Notes under the pieces: model-generated
The model's input: only the letters and a program-made list of their open reading frames with translations
What the model was told of the DNA's origin: nothing
Database searches by the model: none
Position numbers and translations under genes: made by a program
Shown: piece by piece, positions 27,453 to 37,175 of the stretch
Position numbering within the stretch: position 1 is the stretch's first letter
Layout: the number at the start of each line of letters is the position of its first letter
NCBI GenBank assembly: GCA_965247355.1
Contig: OZ252011.1
Span: 2,666,001-2,730,000 of the forward strand
Reading direction: 5' to 3'
DNA from: RHLJ01 sp965247355
GTDB lineage: Bacteria; Bacteroidota; Rhodothermia; Balneolales; Balneolaceae
Length of the DNA: 64,000 bases

Positions 27453-28943
27453 TCATTTTTCAATTTCTGTATCTACATACGGTACTTTACCGGTTGCCAA
27501 ATCATATTCTGCTTTTGCTGTTAAATATTGATATACCATCAAAGCATAATTCACTTCTGCCTGACGAACCTGAACCTCTGCATCAGTTAATTCAAGCTGA
27601 GAACCCAAGCCACTTTCCAGTCTTTTTTGTGCTCTTGTGTACCCTTCATTTGCTTGTTGAAGTGCGATTTTTCTTGCTTCTGCAGTTTCGAAAGCACGAT
27701 TTAAATCCTCGCTTGCTGAAGCTACTTCATTCTGAGCCATCAACAATGCTGCACGTTTTTGTTCCTGCAAATCTTTTCTGGCTATTTGAACCCGCTGTAC
27801 ATCGGCTACCCTTTTAAATCCCTGGAAAAGTGGAAGACTTAAGTTAATTCCTAATGTTTGGAATCGAGCTGAGTTCTCAAAAAAGGTAGGTTCATCTGGT
27901 TCCGCGGCAGTCCATTGTAAATTGTACGTAGCAGAGAGAGAAGGAAGAAATCGGCTTTTTACAGCGGTGACTTCTTTTTCATTTAAAGCCAGACTCGCAT
28001 CCAAAATTCTCAGATCACCCCGCGTTTTATCAAGATCAGCTGAATCCAAACCATCTTTCTGAAATGTATAAGGGTTCATCTGATCAATAGAATAAATGTG
28101 CTGGTTAGCATCGCTGTCAGAATTACTCTGTAAAATATCGAACTCATTGAGGTTCCCAATAACTTCAAAATCGAACTTAAGCGGTAACCCCATTGTAATC
28201 TTAAGCATACGGTACGCTTCGTCAACTCCATATTCAGCTTCAATCAGCTGGGGACGTTGATTACTTAGCTGCACCCTTAAACTCAGAACCGCATATTCGT
28301 CAACTAAACCTGCCCGTTGACGTGCTTCATTTTCCCTCAAATTCTGCTCAAGTCTTTTTATTTGTGTTTCCTGTAGCCGAAACTGCTCCAGAGCGGCTAA
28401 TACAGAATAGTAAGCAATCCGTGTTTGGGTAATTACCTGCTGACTGGTCGCCCTTAAATTTTCTTTTTGAACCGTCTTAAACACGGTAGCCGAGCTTAAG
28501 CCAACAATGGTTTCGCCTCTGAAAAGTGTCTGACTTGCAGTAAAACCACCTTGCCAGTTATTGTCTGTTCCAAATGCAACAGGCACTAAGGTTCCTGGTG
28601 CTCCCCCAAAAAATTCACCTGGTACGAAGTTTACCGGGATTTCAAAGTTTCTGGTATAATTGATAGAAGAAGATATATCAGGATATATTTCGCTGTAAGC
28701 AATCTTAACCAGTTCGTCTGCATCTTCCACAGAAAGAAGTGCTCGCTTAACCTGGGGACTATTAGCCACTGCAATTTTGATTGCCTCATCAAGAGTTAAT
28801 TCATAATCTGAAATAAGTTCCGTTTCCTGAGTTTGAGCATTAATTTCCCCAAAAAATGCCCCAATCATTATGAATGCAGAAATAAGAAAAATTCTGCTTT
28901 GTTCTCTACGCATCATGTAGTTTGTTTTTGTTTTGATACTCAT
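27453..28943 (-). CDS. TolC-family outer-membrane efflux channel
   Basis: Outer-membrane exit duct of the RND pump. Two internally repeated outer-membrane efflux protein domains are seen (T-L-D-E-A-I-K-I-A-V-A-N-S-P near the start; L-S-L-P-L-F-Q-G-F-K and A-R-K-I-A-L-Q-Q-A-N-E-G-Y in the second half) with long helices. The open frame extends to 29012, but the first ~23 residues are not signal-like and would overlap the tetR stop. The ATG at 28943 (or 28916) gives a signal peptide ending E-I-N-A-Q. Confidence 0.9.
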   Translation of the reverse strand: MSIKTKTNYMMRREQSRIFLISAFIMIGAFFGEINAQTQETELISDYELTLDEAIKIAVANSPQVKRALLSVEDADELVKIAYSEIYPDISSSINYTRNFEIPVNFVPGEFFGGAPGTLVPVAFGTDNNWQGGFTASQTLFRGETIVGLSSATVFKTVQKENLRATSQQVITQTRIAYYSVLAALEQFRLQETQIKRLEQNLRENEARQRAGLVDEYAVLSLRVQLSNQRPQLIEAEYGVDEAYRMLKITMGLPLKFDFEVIGNLNEFDILQSNSDSDANQHIYSIDQMNPYTFQKDGLDSADLDKTRGDLRILDASLALNEKEVTAVKSRFLPSLSATYNLQWTAAEPDEPTFFENSARFQTLGINLSLPLFQGFKRVADVQRVQIARKDLQEQKRAALLMAQNEVASASEDLNRAFETAEARKIALQQANEGYTRAQKRLESGLGSQLELTDAEVQVRQAEVNYALMVYQYLTAKAEYDLATGKVPYVDTEIEK

Positions 28944-29005
28944 TTTATTTTTTGGACAACCCGCTACGCTGATCTGCCCATTGTGTTTCAAAAAATGACT
29001 GGAAG

Positions 29006-29701
29006 TCAACATTCTTTTGACTCCATACCTTGACCTATTAATTTCATATATCCATTAAACATAGTTTCGAGATCAATTCCCAAATGATCTAATAACTTAA
29101 AATGTTCTGCATTCTGATGCATATATGCCATATTTACAACTCCATGTGAGGTTGACCAAAGTAATAATGCAAGCTCTTCTGGATTGTATGAAGAGTTTAT
29201 TGATCCATCCTGCATCCCAATTTGAATAGCCCGAACCATTACCCGAAAACTTTCCTGACGGTTTTGTCCACACATAGAAAGATAATCACTGTTTTTAGCC
29301 TGATCAGTGTCTTTATAATTTTCCAGAAATCGCATAGCCCTGTAAAACTCTGGATGCTCTCCTGCAAACTTTAAATAGTTAATCCCGATTTGGTACACCA
29401 TTTCAAGACCGGTTTTATCTTCTGTTAAAACCCTGGAAGTCATAGTATTCATCATGGTTGATGCCTTATGACAAATCCCCAAAACTAAGTCTGTTTTATT
29501 GTTGAAGTACTGGTACAATGATCCTTTGCTCACCTCCGCGCGTTCAGCAACTTCATCCATATTCAGATGTTCTAGTCCTTTTTCCAGAATAAGAGTTTCA
29601 GCTGCTTCTAACATCATAGAGCGTTTTAACTCTCGCTCGCGCTCTTTACGTTCAGAAATTCCCATATTTTGACTTTCAGTCATTTTTTGAATTAAGGTCA
29701 T
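29006..29701 (-). CDS. TetR/AcrR-family transcriptional regulator of the efflux operon
   Basis: The N-terminal helix-turn-helix DNA-binding domain is clear: M-L-E-A-A-E-T-L-I-L-E-K-G, then M-D-E-V-A-E-R-A-E-V-S-K-G-S-L-Y-Q-Y-F-N-N-K-T-D-L. The C-terminal ~150 residues are the ligand-binding part. It is the first gene of the tetR-tolC-adaptor-RND unit, so it likely represses its own operon and responds to a pump substrate. The start is uncertain: Met7 or Met13 would also serve. Confidence 0.9.
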   Translation of the reverse strand: MTLIQKMTESQNMGISERKERERELKRSMMLEAAETLILEKGLEHLNMDEVAERAEVSKGSLYQYFNNKTDLVLGICHKASTMMNTMTSRVLTEDKTGLEMVYQIGINYLKFAGEHPEFYRAMRFLENYKDTDQAKNSDYLSMCGQNRQESFRVMVRAIQIGMQDGSINSSYNPEELALLLWSTSHGVVNMAYMHQNAEHFKLLDHLGIDLETMFNGYMKLIGQGMESKEC

Positions 29702-29741
29702 AAAGGTACATATCTGAAATTTTAAATCCTATTTTTTTAAT

Positions 29742-29761
29742 GTAAACAAAGGGTAAACAAA
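29742..29761. promoter_or_regulatory. Tandem GTAAACAAA repeat upstream of tetR, candidate operator or promoter
   Basis: Two perfect copies of GTAAACAAA (29742-29750 and 29753-29761) lie 11 bases apart, one helical turn, in the gap between tetR (minus) and the DMT gene (plus). On the minus strand they read TTTGTTTAC and could supply a TTTG -33 element. A regulator-binding role is inferred from position only. Confidence 0.35.
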
Positions 29762-29814
29762 CCACTTTTTTTGTTCTTCTAATCAGTAATTTCTGCGCCC
29801 ATTAAATATTCCTA

Positions 29815-30690
29815 TTGAAAAACTTTAGCCTTACAGACGCAAGCTTAATTTTGGTCGCAATTATTTGGGCGCTCAATTTCAGCATTGTAAAAATTACTCT
29901 AGAGGAAATTGATCCCTATAGCTTTAATGCACTCCGTTATGTTTTAGCAGCTGCATTATTAGTAGTCGCAGCAAAACGAAAAGGGTTCAGTTTAAAAGTT
30001 AAAAAGGAGCATTTCTGGAAATTAGTCGGGATTGGAATTGTTGGGAACCTGTTGTACCAGCTACTTTTTATAGTTGGCCTTGACCTTACTTACTCAGCAA
30101 ATGCCGCAGTAATGCTCGGTAGTATCCCAATCTGGGTTGCATTATTATCTCAGTTATTTACTGAAGAGAAGCTTACAACTTCTAAAACTATTGGTATAAT
30201 CCTCGCTTTTGTCGGGGTAACTTTAATCATTTTGGGAGGAGGAAACGAGCTCTCGTTCGCATCCGATAGCTTTAAAGGAGATATCATTACTTTATTAGCA
30301 GCCATTGCCTGGGGTGTCTATACTATCCTCTCCAAAAAGTATCTTAAGTTCTACAACTCTACTCAATATTCCGCTTTTATGTCTATTGTGGGTGTAATTG
30401 CATTACTATTAGTAGGGGCGCCATTTCTTGTAAGTCTAGATTTCAGTCACATCTCAATTGGTGGGTATGGAGGGATTGTTTACAGCGGATTACTTTCCGT
30501 TGGACTCGCGTATTTAATCTGGAATAATGGGATTAACAAAATCGGAGCGGTACGTACAGCCGCTTATCAAAACCTTGTTCCTGTTTTAGGCTTGATATTC
30601 GGGGTACTAATTTTAGACGAAGCCTTAACAATATTGCAGTATATTGGTTCAATATTTGTTATTATTGGAATCATCCAGACACGAAAATAA
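29815..30690 (+). CDS. DMT superfamily (EamA) transporter
   Basis: Ten predicted membrane segments in two EamA domains (about 7-140 and 155-288), with the typical start I-L-V-A-I-I-W-A-L-N-F-S-I-V-K and the second-half W-G-V-Y-T-I-L-S-K-K-Y. It ends I-V-I-I-G-I-I-Q-T-R-K. Start TTG at 29815. Divergent from tetR and 58 bases before the polysaccharide locus. The substrate is unknown. It is not closely similar to the DMT gene at 21.4-22.3 kb. Confidence 0.87.
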   Translation: MKNFSLTDASLILVAIIWALNFSIVKITLEEIDPYSFNALRYVLAAALLVVAAKRKGFSLKVKKEHFWKLVGIGIVGNLLYQLLFIVGLDLTYSANAAVMLGSIPIWVALLSQLFTEEKLTTSKTIGIILAFVGVTLIILGGGNELSFASDSFKGDIITLLAAIAWGVYTILSKKYLKFYNSTQYSAFMSIVGVIALLLVGAPFLVSLDFSHISIGGYGGIVYSGLLSVGLAYLIWNNGINKIGAVRTAAYQNLVPVLGLIFGVLILDEALTILQYIGSIFVIIGIIQTRK

Positions 30691-30748
30691 CTTTTCTATA
30701 CGCAAAACAGCTACTGTTATACATTTAATTTAAGTTTAGTTCATAGCA

Positions 30749-32473
30749 ATGAAGCGTTTTATTTTTCTGGTTGTATTACTTGGTTTCGGGTTTAATTTTG
30801 CAACCTCACCTCAAATTTTAGCCCAATCTTCTAATACAGAAGGTAATTCTAGCACTTCCCCCTTTGATATGAACTTAAGCAATTCGTTTGGTGGGCTCTT
30901 TTTTCAGGATCAAATTGGTTTGCAAATAGCCAGACAAGGCATCACATCAGAAGGTTTTATTAATAAAGACACCTACACTCTTGGGAATAATGATCTAATT
31001 TCAATTGATATAAAAGGTTCTCAACCAATTCAGATGAGAGGTGTAGTTGTAAATCCACAAGGAGAAATAGTAATTCCTGTTGTTGGAATGATAAATGTAC
31101 GGGATAAAACAATTGCTGAAGCACAAATTGAAATACAAAAACAAATTTCAGAGGTATTTAATAACCCTGAGGTAATTATTTCACTAGATAAACCACGTGC
31201 CCTAACCGTCCATATTAATGGAGATATACCACACCCGGGCAAGTATGTTGTTCCTGCACAGTCCAGAGTAGACCTTGCAATTTATCAGGCCTTAACAGAT
31301 GGGGACCGGACAATAAGTCAAAACACAGTTTATTCGGCTTCTGATTTGCTTAGACTTAATTTCTCCTTTAGAAATATCCTAATAACACAACCTGATGGAA
31401 ATATCAAAAGGGCAGATCTAATTACTTATTATAGCACAGGTAAGCTAAATAAGAACCCATTCATAAATGATGGTGATTTAATAACAATCTTTCAGAAGAG
31501 TAAAAGAACGGAAAGAATTAGTTTGTCTGGCGCGGTTAGAGCTCCTTTTGAAATTGAGTTTCTTCCATCTGACACTCCTTCTTCCCTATTAGAACTTGCT
31601 GGTGGATTTACAATTCAAGCTGATTCTACTGAACTATTATTGGTAAGATTTGAAGATAACCAACTTAAAAAAATTACCTTGGATAAGTCCCAATGGGAAA
31701 CCTTCAAACTACAACCTAATGATCGTTTAATTGCTGAAACTGATTCACGAATCAACTCTTCAGCTTCAGCTTGGATTACTGGTGAAGTTTCCCTTTCGGG
31801 TAATTTCCCAATATTAGATGGCGTCACCTCGGCATATGAACTATTGGACATGGCAGGAAATTTTACTAATCAGGCTCTTCCCCATGCAGCTTATATGTTA
31901 AGGGCAGGGTCCGTTGAAAATGAAGTGCCGAATAAGTTCAATGTTGAGGTAATGAAACGAACCTCAGATCAAATATTGCAAGGTTTTGAATATTTGGAGC
32001 TGGAAAGTCGATTAAGTCGCAACCAAGTACATATAGATTTAACAGATACTTCTCAATTGAAACAAGTACTTCTTTTTGATGGTGACCGCCTGTTTGTGCC
32101 ACGTGATGAAAATACTGTATTTATTTTTGGGCAAGTTAATAACCCCGGTTATTTCCCGTTCATACCGGAACTATCAAATGTGAATGAATACATCCGCCAA
32201 GCTGGAGGATTATCATTAGCGGCTAATAAAGACCGAATCTATGTGATAAAGGCGGGAAGTAAGACTTGGTATAGACCAAATCAAACTGATTTAATGTCAG
32301 GAGATATGATTTTTGTAGACAGGAATCCTTTTGACGAGCTTAATGCACAACGGACTTATGACATACAAAAAGAACAGCTTAAGAATACACGAATACAGCT
32401 TATAATGACAGGCTTAACAACTATAACAAGTATAGTTACTACACTTGTTGCAATCGACGTAATTAAAAGATAA
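30749..32473 (+). CDS. Polysaccharide export outer-membrane protein (Wza-like, SLBB domains)
   Basis: Forms the outer-membrane/periplasmic passage for exopolysaccharide. A signal peptide (about 1-26, ending I-L-A-Q) is followed by a poly-export domain (about 75-160: Y-T-L-G-N-N-D-L-I-S-I-D-I, G-E-I-V-I-P-V-V-G-M-I-N-V). Several SLBB-type repeats follow (V-H-I-N-G-D-I-P-H-P-G-K-Y; I-S-L-S-G-A-V-R-A-P-F; V-F-I-F-G-Q-V-N-N-P-G-Y). A hydrophobic helix at the C-terminal end could cross a membrane. First gene of a plus-strand locus; the chain-length regulator follows after three bases. Confidence 0.9.
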   Translation: MKRFIFLVVLLGFGFNFATSPQILAQSSNTEGNSSTSPFDMNLSNSFGGLFFQDQIGLQIARQGITSEGFINKDTYTLGNNDLISIDIKGSQPIQMRGVVVNPQGEIVIPVVGMINVRDKTIAEAQIEIQKQISEVFNNPEVIISLDKPRALTVHINGDIPHPGKYVVPAQSRVDLAIYQALTDGDRTISQNTVYSASDLLRLNFSFRNILITQPDGNIKRADLITYYSTGKLNKNPFINDGDLITIFQKSKRTERISLSGAVRAPFEIEFLPSDTPSSLLELAGGFTIQADSTELLLVRFEDNQLKKITLDKSQWETFKLQPNDRLIAETDSRINSSASAWITGEVSLSGNFPILDGVTSAYELLDMAGNFTNQALPHAAYMLRAGSVENEVPNKFNVEVMKRTSDQILQGFEYLELESRLSRNQVHIDLTDTSQLKQVLLFDGDRLFVPRDENTVFIFGQVNNPGYFPFIPELSNVNEYIRQAGGLSLAANKDRIYVIKAGSKTWYRPNQTDLMSGDMIFVDRNPFDELNAQRTYDIQKEQLKNTRIQLIMTGLTTITSIVTTLVAIDVIKR

Positions 32474-32476
32474 AGG

Positions 32477-33628
32477 ATGACACCTGAGTACAAAGCCCCA
32501 AGTTGGCCAGAGATTTTTCGTTACCTATATAAGAATAAAGTTCTAATACTAGGCATCTCTTTTAGTGTGGCTGTGATAATTGCTGTTGTTACACTTTTTA
32601 TGCCTAATAAATACACCTCAACAGCTAACTTACTTCCAAGTCAGAGACCATCTATCGGGTTTAGTCTTTTTTCGGAACAAGGTAGCCTTTCAAATCTTGC
32701 AAGCTCTGTTTTGGGGACCGGACAAAGTGAAGAAGCTAATCGATATCTGGTTTTACTTGAAAGTTATACCACGAAGAAAAGAGTAATTGAAACGTTTGAC
32801 CTAATTAATAGATATGAACTTTCAGATTCAGAGTATCCATTACTTTTTGCTATGGATTTATTAGATGAGAACACTACTTTTGAAAGTAAAGAAGAAGGGA
32901 ATTTTATTATTTCTGTTGAGGATGAAGATCCTGAACTTGCAAAAAACATGGCTAGCTTCTACGTAGAATTGCTTAACGAGATAAATACAAACATCGTTAC
33001 AAAAGACGCTCGTCTATATAGAGAGTTTATTGAAAAAAGATATAACAAGGCATTACTCGATGCAGATAGCGTTAAGAGTAACATAATAGCCTTTCAAAAT
33101 AAGTATGGTGTTATTGAGCTGCCTGAACAAGTAAGTGCATATTTTAGCTTAATAGGTGGGCTCACAGCAAAACAGATTGAATCTGAATTCAAACTCAGAT
33201 TACTCTCTGAAACAGTAAATGAAAATAGTGATGCTTATAAAACAGCGGAAATACAATACAACTCTATCTCTAATGCACTCAATAAAGCATATACAGACAC
33301 TAATGCATCAAATTTTCTTTTAAATTTCGAAGAACTTCCTACTGTAGCCACTAATTATTATGAATTAACATTACAAGCTGAGATACAGTCTGAAATCCAA
33401 AAATTTTTAATTCCATTATATGAGCAAGCCAAAATGGAAGAAGCTAAATCGTTGCCTATAGTGAGCATAGTGGATAAACCGGTTATATCTAAAAAGAAAA
33501 GTTCACCTAAGAGATCTCTTATTGTAATTTCTTCGGGATTCTCTGCATTTTTGTTGGTAGTTTTTTACTTCATATTGCGTTTCAGCTTTGTTAAGAATAA
33601 AGATTTCTTTTCCTTTTTCCGAGCTTAG
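32477..33628 (+). CDS. Wzz-type polysaccharide chain-length regulator
   Basis: Inner-membrane co-polymerase that sets glycan length. Two membrane helices (about 22-42 and 350-373) flank a long periplasmic coiled region, the Wzz arrangement. The first helix is followed by P-N-K-Y-T-S-T-A-N-L-L-P, and the second is preceded by V-D-K-P-V-I-S-K-K-K-S-S-P-K-R. There is no cytoplasmic tyrosine-kinase domain, unlike Wzc, so export control by phosphorylation is not evident here. Confidence 0.87.
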   Translation: MTPEYKAPSWPEIFRYLYKNKVLILGISFSVAVIIAVVTLFMPNKYTSTANLLPSQRPSIGFSLFSEQGSLSNLASSVLGTGQSEEANRYLVLLESYTTKKRVIETFDLINRYELSDSEYPLLFAMDLLDENTTFESKEEGNFIISVEDEDPELAKNMASFYVELLNEINTNIVTKDARLYREFIEKRYNKALLDADSVKSNIIAFQNKYGVIELPEQVSAYFSLIGGLTAKQIESEFKLRLLSETVNENSDAYKTAEIQYNSISNALNKAYTDTNASNFLLNFEELPTVATNYYELTLQAEIQSEIQKFLIPLYEQAKMEEAKSLPIVSIVDKPVISKKKSSPKRSLIVISSGFSAFLLVVFYFILRFSFVKNKDFFSFFRA

Positions 33629-33630
33629 TC

Positions 33631-35004
33631 ATGCTTGCTCGAATAAGTCCATATCGATTATTTGAGTATGGTATAATTACTATAACTTTGTCGCTTATAC
33701 TGACAACTTTCCTCTTAGTTGATGATAAAATTTACCCTTTAATAGTTGCTTTACTTCCTATATCTCTACTTTTTCTGTACCAAGGGAAAAGAATTTCAGG
33801 TGGTTTAATACTCTTCTATATTTTATTAAGCATTACCTTTTTAGAAAATGATGAAGGAATACAACCTATCGAGCTTCCATTTTATGCGTTTTCGTTAATT
33901 CTGATTTTCTATAATATTATTGAAGCTCTTAGGGGCAACATCCTGCTCAACACTTTTATTGATAAACTTTACTTGGTTATAACTTTGTTGGTTCCTTACG
34001 GAATTTTATTTGGCCTAATAAATGGTTCTTCTCTTTATTTGGCAATTGGGGAAACCACCTATCTGTTAGGACTTTTTGTTTACTTTCCGCTTAGAAAATA
34101 TTTAAGTAACAAATCCTTTAAAAGAATTCTTTATGTAATTGTTTTAATTATAATTACATATGTTTTAATTCGGAATTTATTAAACTATCGGCAAATACTA
34201 ATTCAAGCTGTTGCAACCTGGCAAACTGAAAAGGCACGTGTTCCATCTAACGAGTTTGTAATAATGTTTGGGGCTTTGCTGTTTATGGGGGGCGCCATAA
34301 TTACAAAAATCCGGATTCTTCAAATAATTTTCACGGTAGTTTTTATAGCTTTAATTGCCGGATTAGTTCTAACACAAAGCCGCGGATACTGGCTGGCATT
34401 TTTTCTTGGTACCATTACTATTTTTTTCGTAGTTGATCTAGGCGGTAAAATTAGAATGACTTATACTTTTTTAGTACTTATTTCATTCTCCATTATAATT
34501 GCTCAGTTATTCTTTTATGACCAATTTTATCTTATCCTAAAAGGGCTCGCTGCTCGATTTGATTCCATAGGAAGTGGAAAGCTAGATATATCTCTGTATG
34601 AGCGTTTTCTTGAATCTAAAGCAGTATTAAAAGAGATAATTTATCAGCCAATTTCAGGGTACGGAATGGGTGTTACATATACTAAAAAGTTTGTCTTCTA
34701 TAATTATTTTGCAGACACAAGCTATATACATAATGGTTATCTTGGAACTTGGTTCAAACTTGGATTAGTAGGCTTAATTATATTTCCCTTATTATGGATT
34801 TCGCTAATTATAAAAAGCATTCGAATTTTTAGGCATACAGATAATCTCATTACAAAAATAGTGATGCTTTCCATAGCTGGAACTATTTCCGGAGTTATTC
34901 TGGTAAATAATACCAGTCCTCAAGTCTTTAATTTTATAAGCTGCTTATTTGTTACTGTCTTTTCGGCGGTTATCAGTACAATAAATGATGAAAAAAATAA
35001 CTGA
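33631..35004 (+). CDS. O-antigen ligase/polymerase-like (Wzy/WaaL) membrane protein
   Basis: A 457-residue protein with about ten to twelve hydrophobic segments and one large outer loop. The T-Q-S-R-G-Y-W-L-A-F-F-L-G motif near residue 248 is typical of Wzy_C/O-antigen ligase proteins, and the large loop carries G-Y-G-M-G-V-T-Y and Y-I-H-N-G-Y-L, including the H-N found in this family. In a locus with flippase and Wzz it most likely polymerises repeat units; ligase action is possible. It overlaps the next gene by 20 bases. Confidence 0.85.
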   Translation: MLARISPYRLFEYGIITITLSLILTTFLLVDDKIYPLIVALLPISLLFLYQGKRISGGLILFYILLSITFLENDEGIQPIELPFYAFSLILIFYNIIEALRGNILLNTFIDKLYLVITLLVPYGILFGLINGSSLYLAIGETTYLLGLFVYFPLRKYLSNKSFKRILYVIVLIIITYVLIRNLLNYRQILIQAVATWQTEKARVPSNEFVIMFGALLFMGGAIITKIRILQIIFTVVFIALIAGLVLTQSRGYWLAFFLGTITIFFVVDLGGKIRMTYTFLVLISFSIIIAQLFFYDQFYLILKGLAARFDSIGSGKLDISLYERFLESKAVLKEIIYQPISGYGMGVTYTKKFVFYNYFADTSYIHNGYLGTWFKLGLVGLIIFPLLWISLIIKSIRIFRHTDNLITKIVMLSIAGTISGVILVNNTSPQVFNFISCLFVTVFSAVISTINDEKNN

Positions 35005-35905
35005 TCACCCTTCTGTGTTAGTAAGTGTAATAACTGTCAATTATTACTCCGAAAAAGATATTTTTGAGTGTTTTAAAAGCATAAAAAATAAGTCTTTTTC
35101 TCGTTTTGAACTTGTTGTCGTTTCAAATTCTCCTATTGATCCTGGCTTTCATGCCATTCTTACTTCGGAAGATATTAATGTAACAATCATAGAAAACGAA
35201 GAAAATCTGGGCTTTGCTAAGGCTTGCAATATTGGGGCTAAAAATTCATCTGGAGATTTTTTGCTTTTTCTAAACCCCGATACACGTTTTTTAAATGATG
35301 TAATTGAAGAATTATTTAACTGCTACAACGAACATCCGTCTATTGGTATAATCGGTCCACATACTTTTGATGAAAATGGGCATTCAATTCCATCTGTTAA
35401 AAACTCTTTTTCAAAAGGCTATCTTATACACTTAATGTTCCCCCCACTAGTGTTTTTCTTGAACCAAAACCAATTGTCAGGCCATTATTTGCCTAAGAAA
35501 ACACAAAAAGTATCTGTTGTTAACGGCCATGCAATGTTCATCTCTGCTGATTTGTTTAATGAACTTAATGGTATGGAGGAGAGTTTTTTTATGTATTGGG
35601 AAGAAAATGATTTGTGTAAGCGTGTTAATAAACTAAATCAATCAGTTTTTTTTAACCACGAAGCTAAGTTAATACATATCGGTGCTACTTCAACAAATAA
35701 ATATTTTTTCGAAATGGAAATTGAGAAACATAGATCTCAAATGAAATTTGTAAAAATCCATTTTCCGGATTTATTCTTATTCAATAGAGTAGCGGGTATC
35801 ATAGGATATTCCTGGCGTATCTTGCTAAGTATACTACTTCTCAGAAAAACTAAGATTAAGCAGTTTTGGAAAATTTTTGTTTGGTATTGCCTTAGCTATA
35901 ATTAG
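34985..35905 (+). CDS. Glycosyltransferase family 2 (rhamnosyltransferase-like)
   Basis: GT-A fold enzyme adding a sugar to the growing repeat unit in the cytoplasm. The N-terminal V-S-V-I-T-V-N-Y-Y and E-N-E-E-N-L-G-F-A-K-A-C-N-I-G form the nucleotide-sugar site. L-N-P-D-T replaces the D-x-D motif, as in WbbL-type rhamnosyltransferases. Y-W-E-E-N-D-L-C-K-R is the later acidic motif with the likely catalytic Glu/Asp. The acceptor and donor are not certain. A C-terminal hydrophobic stretch may dock it on the membrane. Confidence 0.85.
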   Translation: MMKKITDHPSVLVSVITVNYYSEKDIFECFKSIKNKSFSRFELVVVSNSPIDPGFHAILTSEDINVTIIENEENLGFAKACNIGAKNSSGDFLLFLNPDTRFLNDVIEELFNCYNEHPSIGIIGPHTFDENGHSIPSVKNSFSKGYLIHLMFPPLVFFLNQNQLSGHYLPKKTQKVSVVNGHAMFISADLFNELNGMEESFFMYWEENDLCKRVNKLNQSVFFNHEAKLIHIGATSTNKYFFEMEIEKHRSQMKFVKIHFPDLFLFNRVAGIIGYSWRILLSILLLRKTKIKQFWKIFVWYCLSYN

Positions 35906-35969
35906 TACATATCAGCAACAAGTCTCAATTATTAGTTCCTCCCATAATTAAATTACAACAAACCTAATT

Positions 35970-37175
35970 TTGAAGAAAAAACTTAAAATTGCACTCGTCT
36001 GGGCAAACCCTTACAACAAAAATTTTGGTGTAGGCGCATTAGCATATTCGGGCTTGTACTTACTCGGAACAGTAATCAATAAAATTGATTCTGTAGCAGA
36101 TGTATATATTATCGGGAGTTCAAAATTTAAAAAAGATACCATTAGGATTCGGGATTTGAATATTACGTTCCAGAATATTCATGGGCTTGATTATTTCAAC
36201 CCCAAGTCACTGATCAAGCTACTTCTGTGGCCTTATAGATATAAAATAGGAATATTAAAAAGCTTTGATTTTGTCTTTGATTTATCTGAAGGAGACAGTT
36301 TTAGTGATATTTACGGTAAAAGAAGATTCAATACAATTGTAAACTCAAAACGATTATTTAATCTGCTAGGCATTAAGCAAGTTTTATTACCTCAAACAAT
36401 AGGACCTTTTAAAGATCAAAAAACGCTTGAAAAAGCTGTAAATGCAATGAGTAAAATGGAGAAAGTAATAAGCAGAGATAAGATTAGTTTTGACTTTACT
36501 GCTGATTACCTCACAAGTGATAAAATCTTTGAATCTATCGACTTAGCATTTCTTCTACCATTCAGTAAAATACTACTAAATTCGGGGCCAACTAATTGTG
36601 GAATTAATGTATCTGGCCTATTGTGGAATGGTGGATATACTGGTAAAAATCAATTTAATCTAAAAACAGACTATAGAAATCTAATTCGTAAATCCATCGA
36701 ATTTTTTATTTCAAAGAAGGATATTCAAGTTCACCTTATCCCTCATGTAATCCCTGAAAACTTTATCATTGAAAATGACTATGAAGTATGTAAACTTCTA
36801 AAAAAAGAATACCCTGAAGTTATTTTACCTGAAGAATTCAAAAACCCGATAGAAGCCAAGAGTTATATAGCTGGGTTAGACTTTTTTACTGGCGCGAGAA
36901 TGCACTCTTGCATTGCAGCATTCTCTTCAGGTGTTCCAGTATTTCCAATGGCATACAGTCGGAAATTTAATGGATTATTTCAAGATACTTTGAAGTATGA
37001 GTACATGGGGGATTGCACTAAAGAAAGTGAAGATATAATTCTTAAAAATCTTGAAGCATCTTACAATCAGAGGGATAGTCTTAAAATAAAGATCAATAAA
37101 TCCATCAAAGAAATAGTTACCCCTAGGCTCAAAGAGCTTGAACACTTTCTTTTTGAACTACTTAAAAATGAATAA
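35970..37175 (+). CDS. Polysaccharide pyruvyltransferase family protein
   Basis: Predicted to add a ketal-linked pyruvate from phosphoenolpyruvate to a sugar of the exopolysaccharide (CsaB/ExoV family). The N-terminal N-F-G-V-G-A-L-A-Y resembles the family N-x-G-D; the D-L-S-E-G-D-S-F and L-P-Q-T-I-G-P-F motifs follow. The C-terminal G-A-R-M-H-S-C-I-A-A-F-S-S-G-V-P-V matches the family's G-x-R-x-H signature. The start is TTG at 35970. It is coupled to an F420-dehydrogenase-like gene, a pairing that recurs in sugar loci. Confidence 0.87.
   Translation: MKKKLKIALVWANPYNKNFGVGALAYSGLYLLGTVINKIDSVADVYIIGSSKFKKDTIRIRDLNITFQNIHGLDYFNPKSLIKLLLWPYRYKIGILKSFDFVFDLSEGDSFSDIYGKRRFNTIVNSKRLFNLLGIKQVLLPQTIGPFKDQKTLEKAVNAMSKMEKVISRDKISFDFTADYLTSDKIFESIDLAFLLPFSKILLNSGPTNCGINVSGLLWNGGYTGKNQFNLKTDYRNLIRKSIEFFISKKDIQVHLIPHVIPENFIIENDYEVCKLLKKEYPEVILPEEFKNPIEAKSYIAGLDFFTGARMHSCIAAFSSGVPVFPMAYSRKFNGLFQDTLKYEYMGDCTKESEDIILKNLEASYNQRDSLKIKINKSIKEIVTPRLKELEHFLFELLKNE

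Noticed and set aside
27302..27817. 171-residue plus-strand frame across the adaptor/TolC junction.
   Set aside because: It is antisense to two well-supported genes and its protein has no recognisable pattern.
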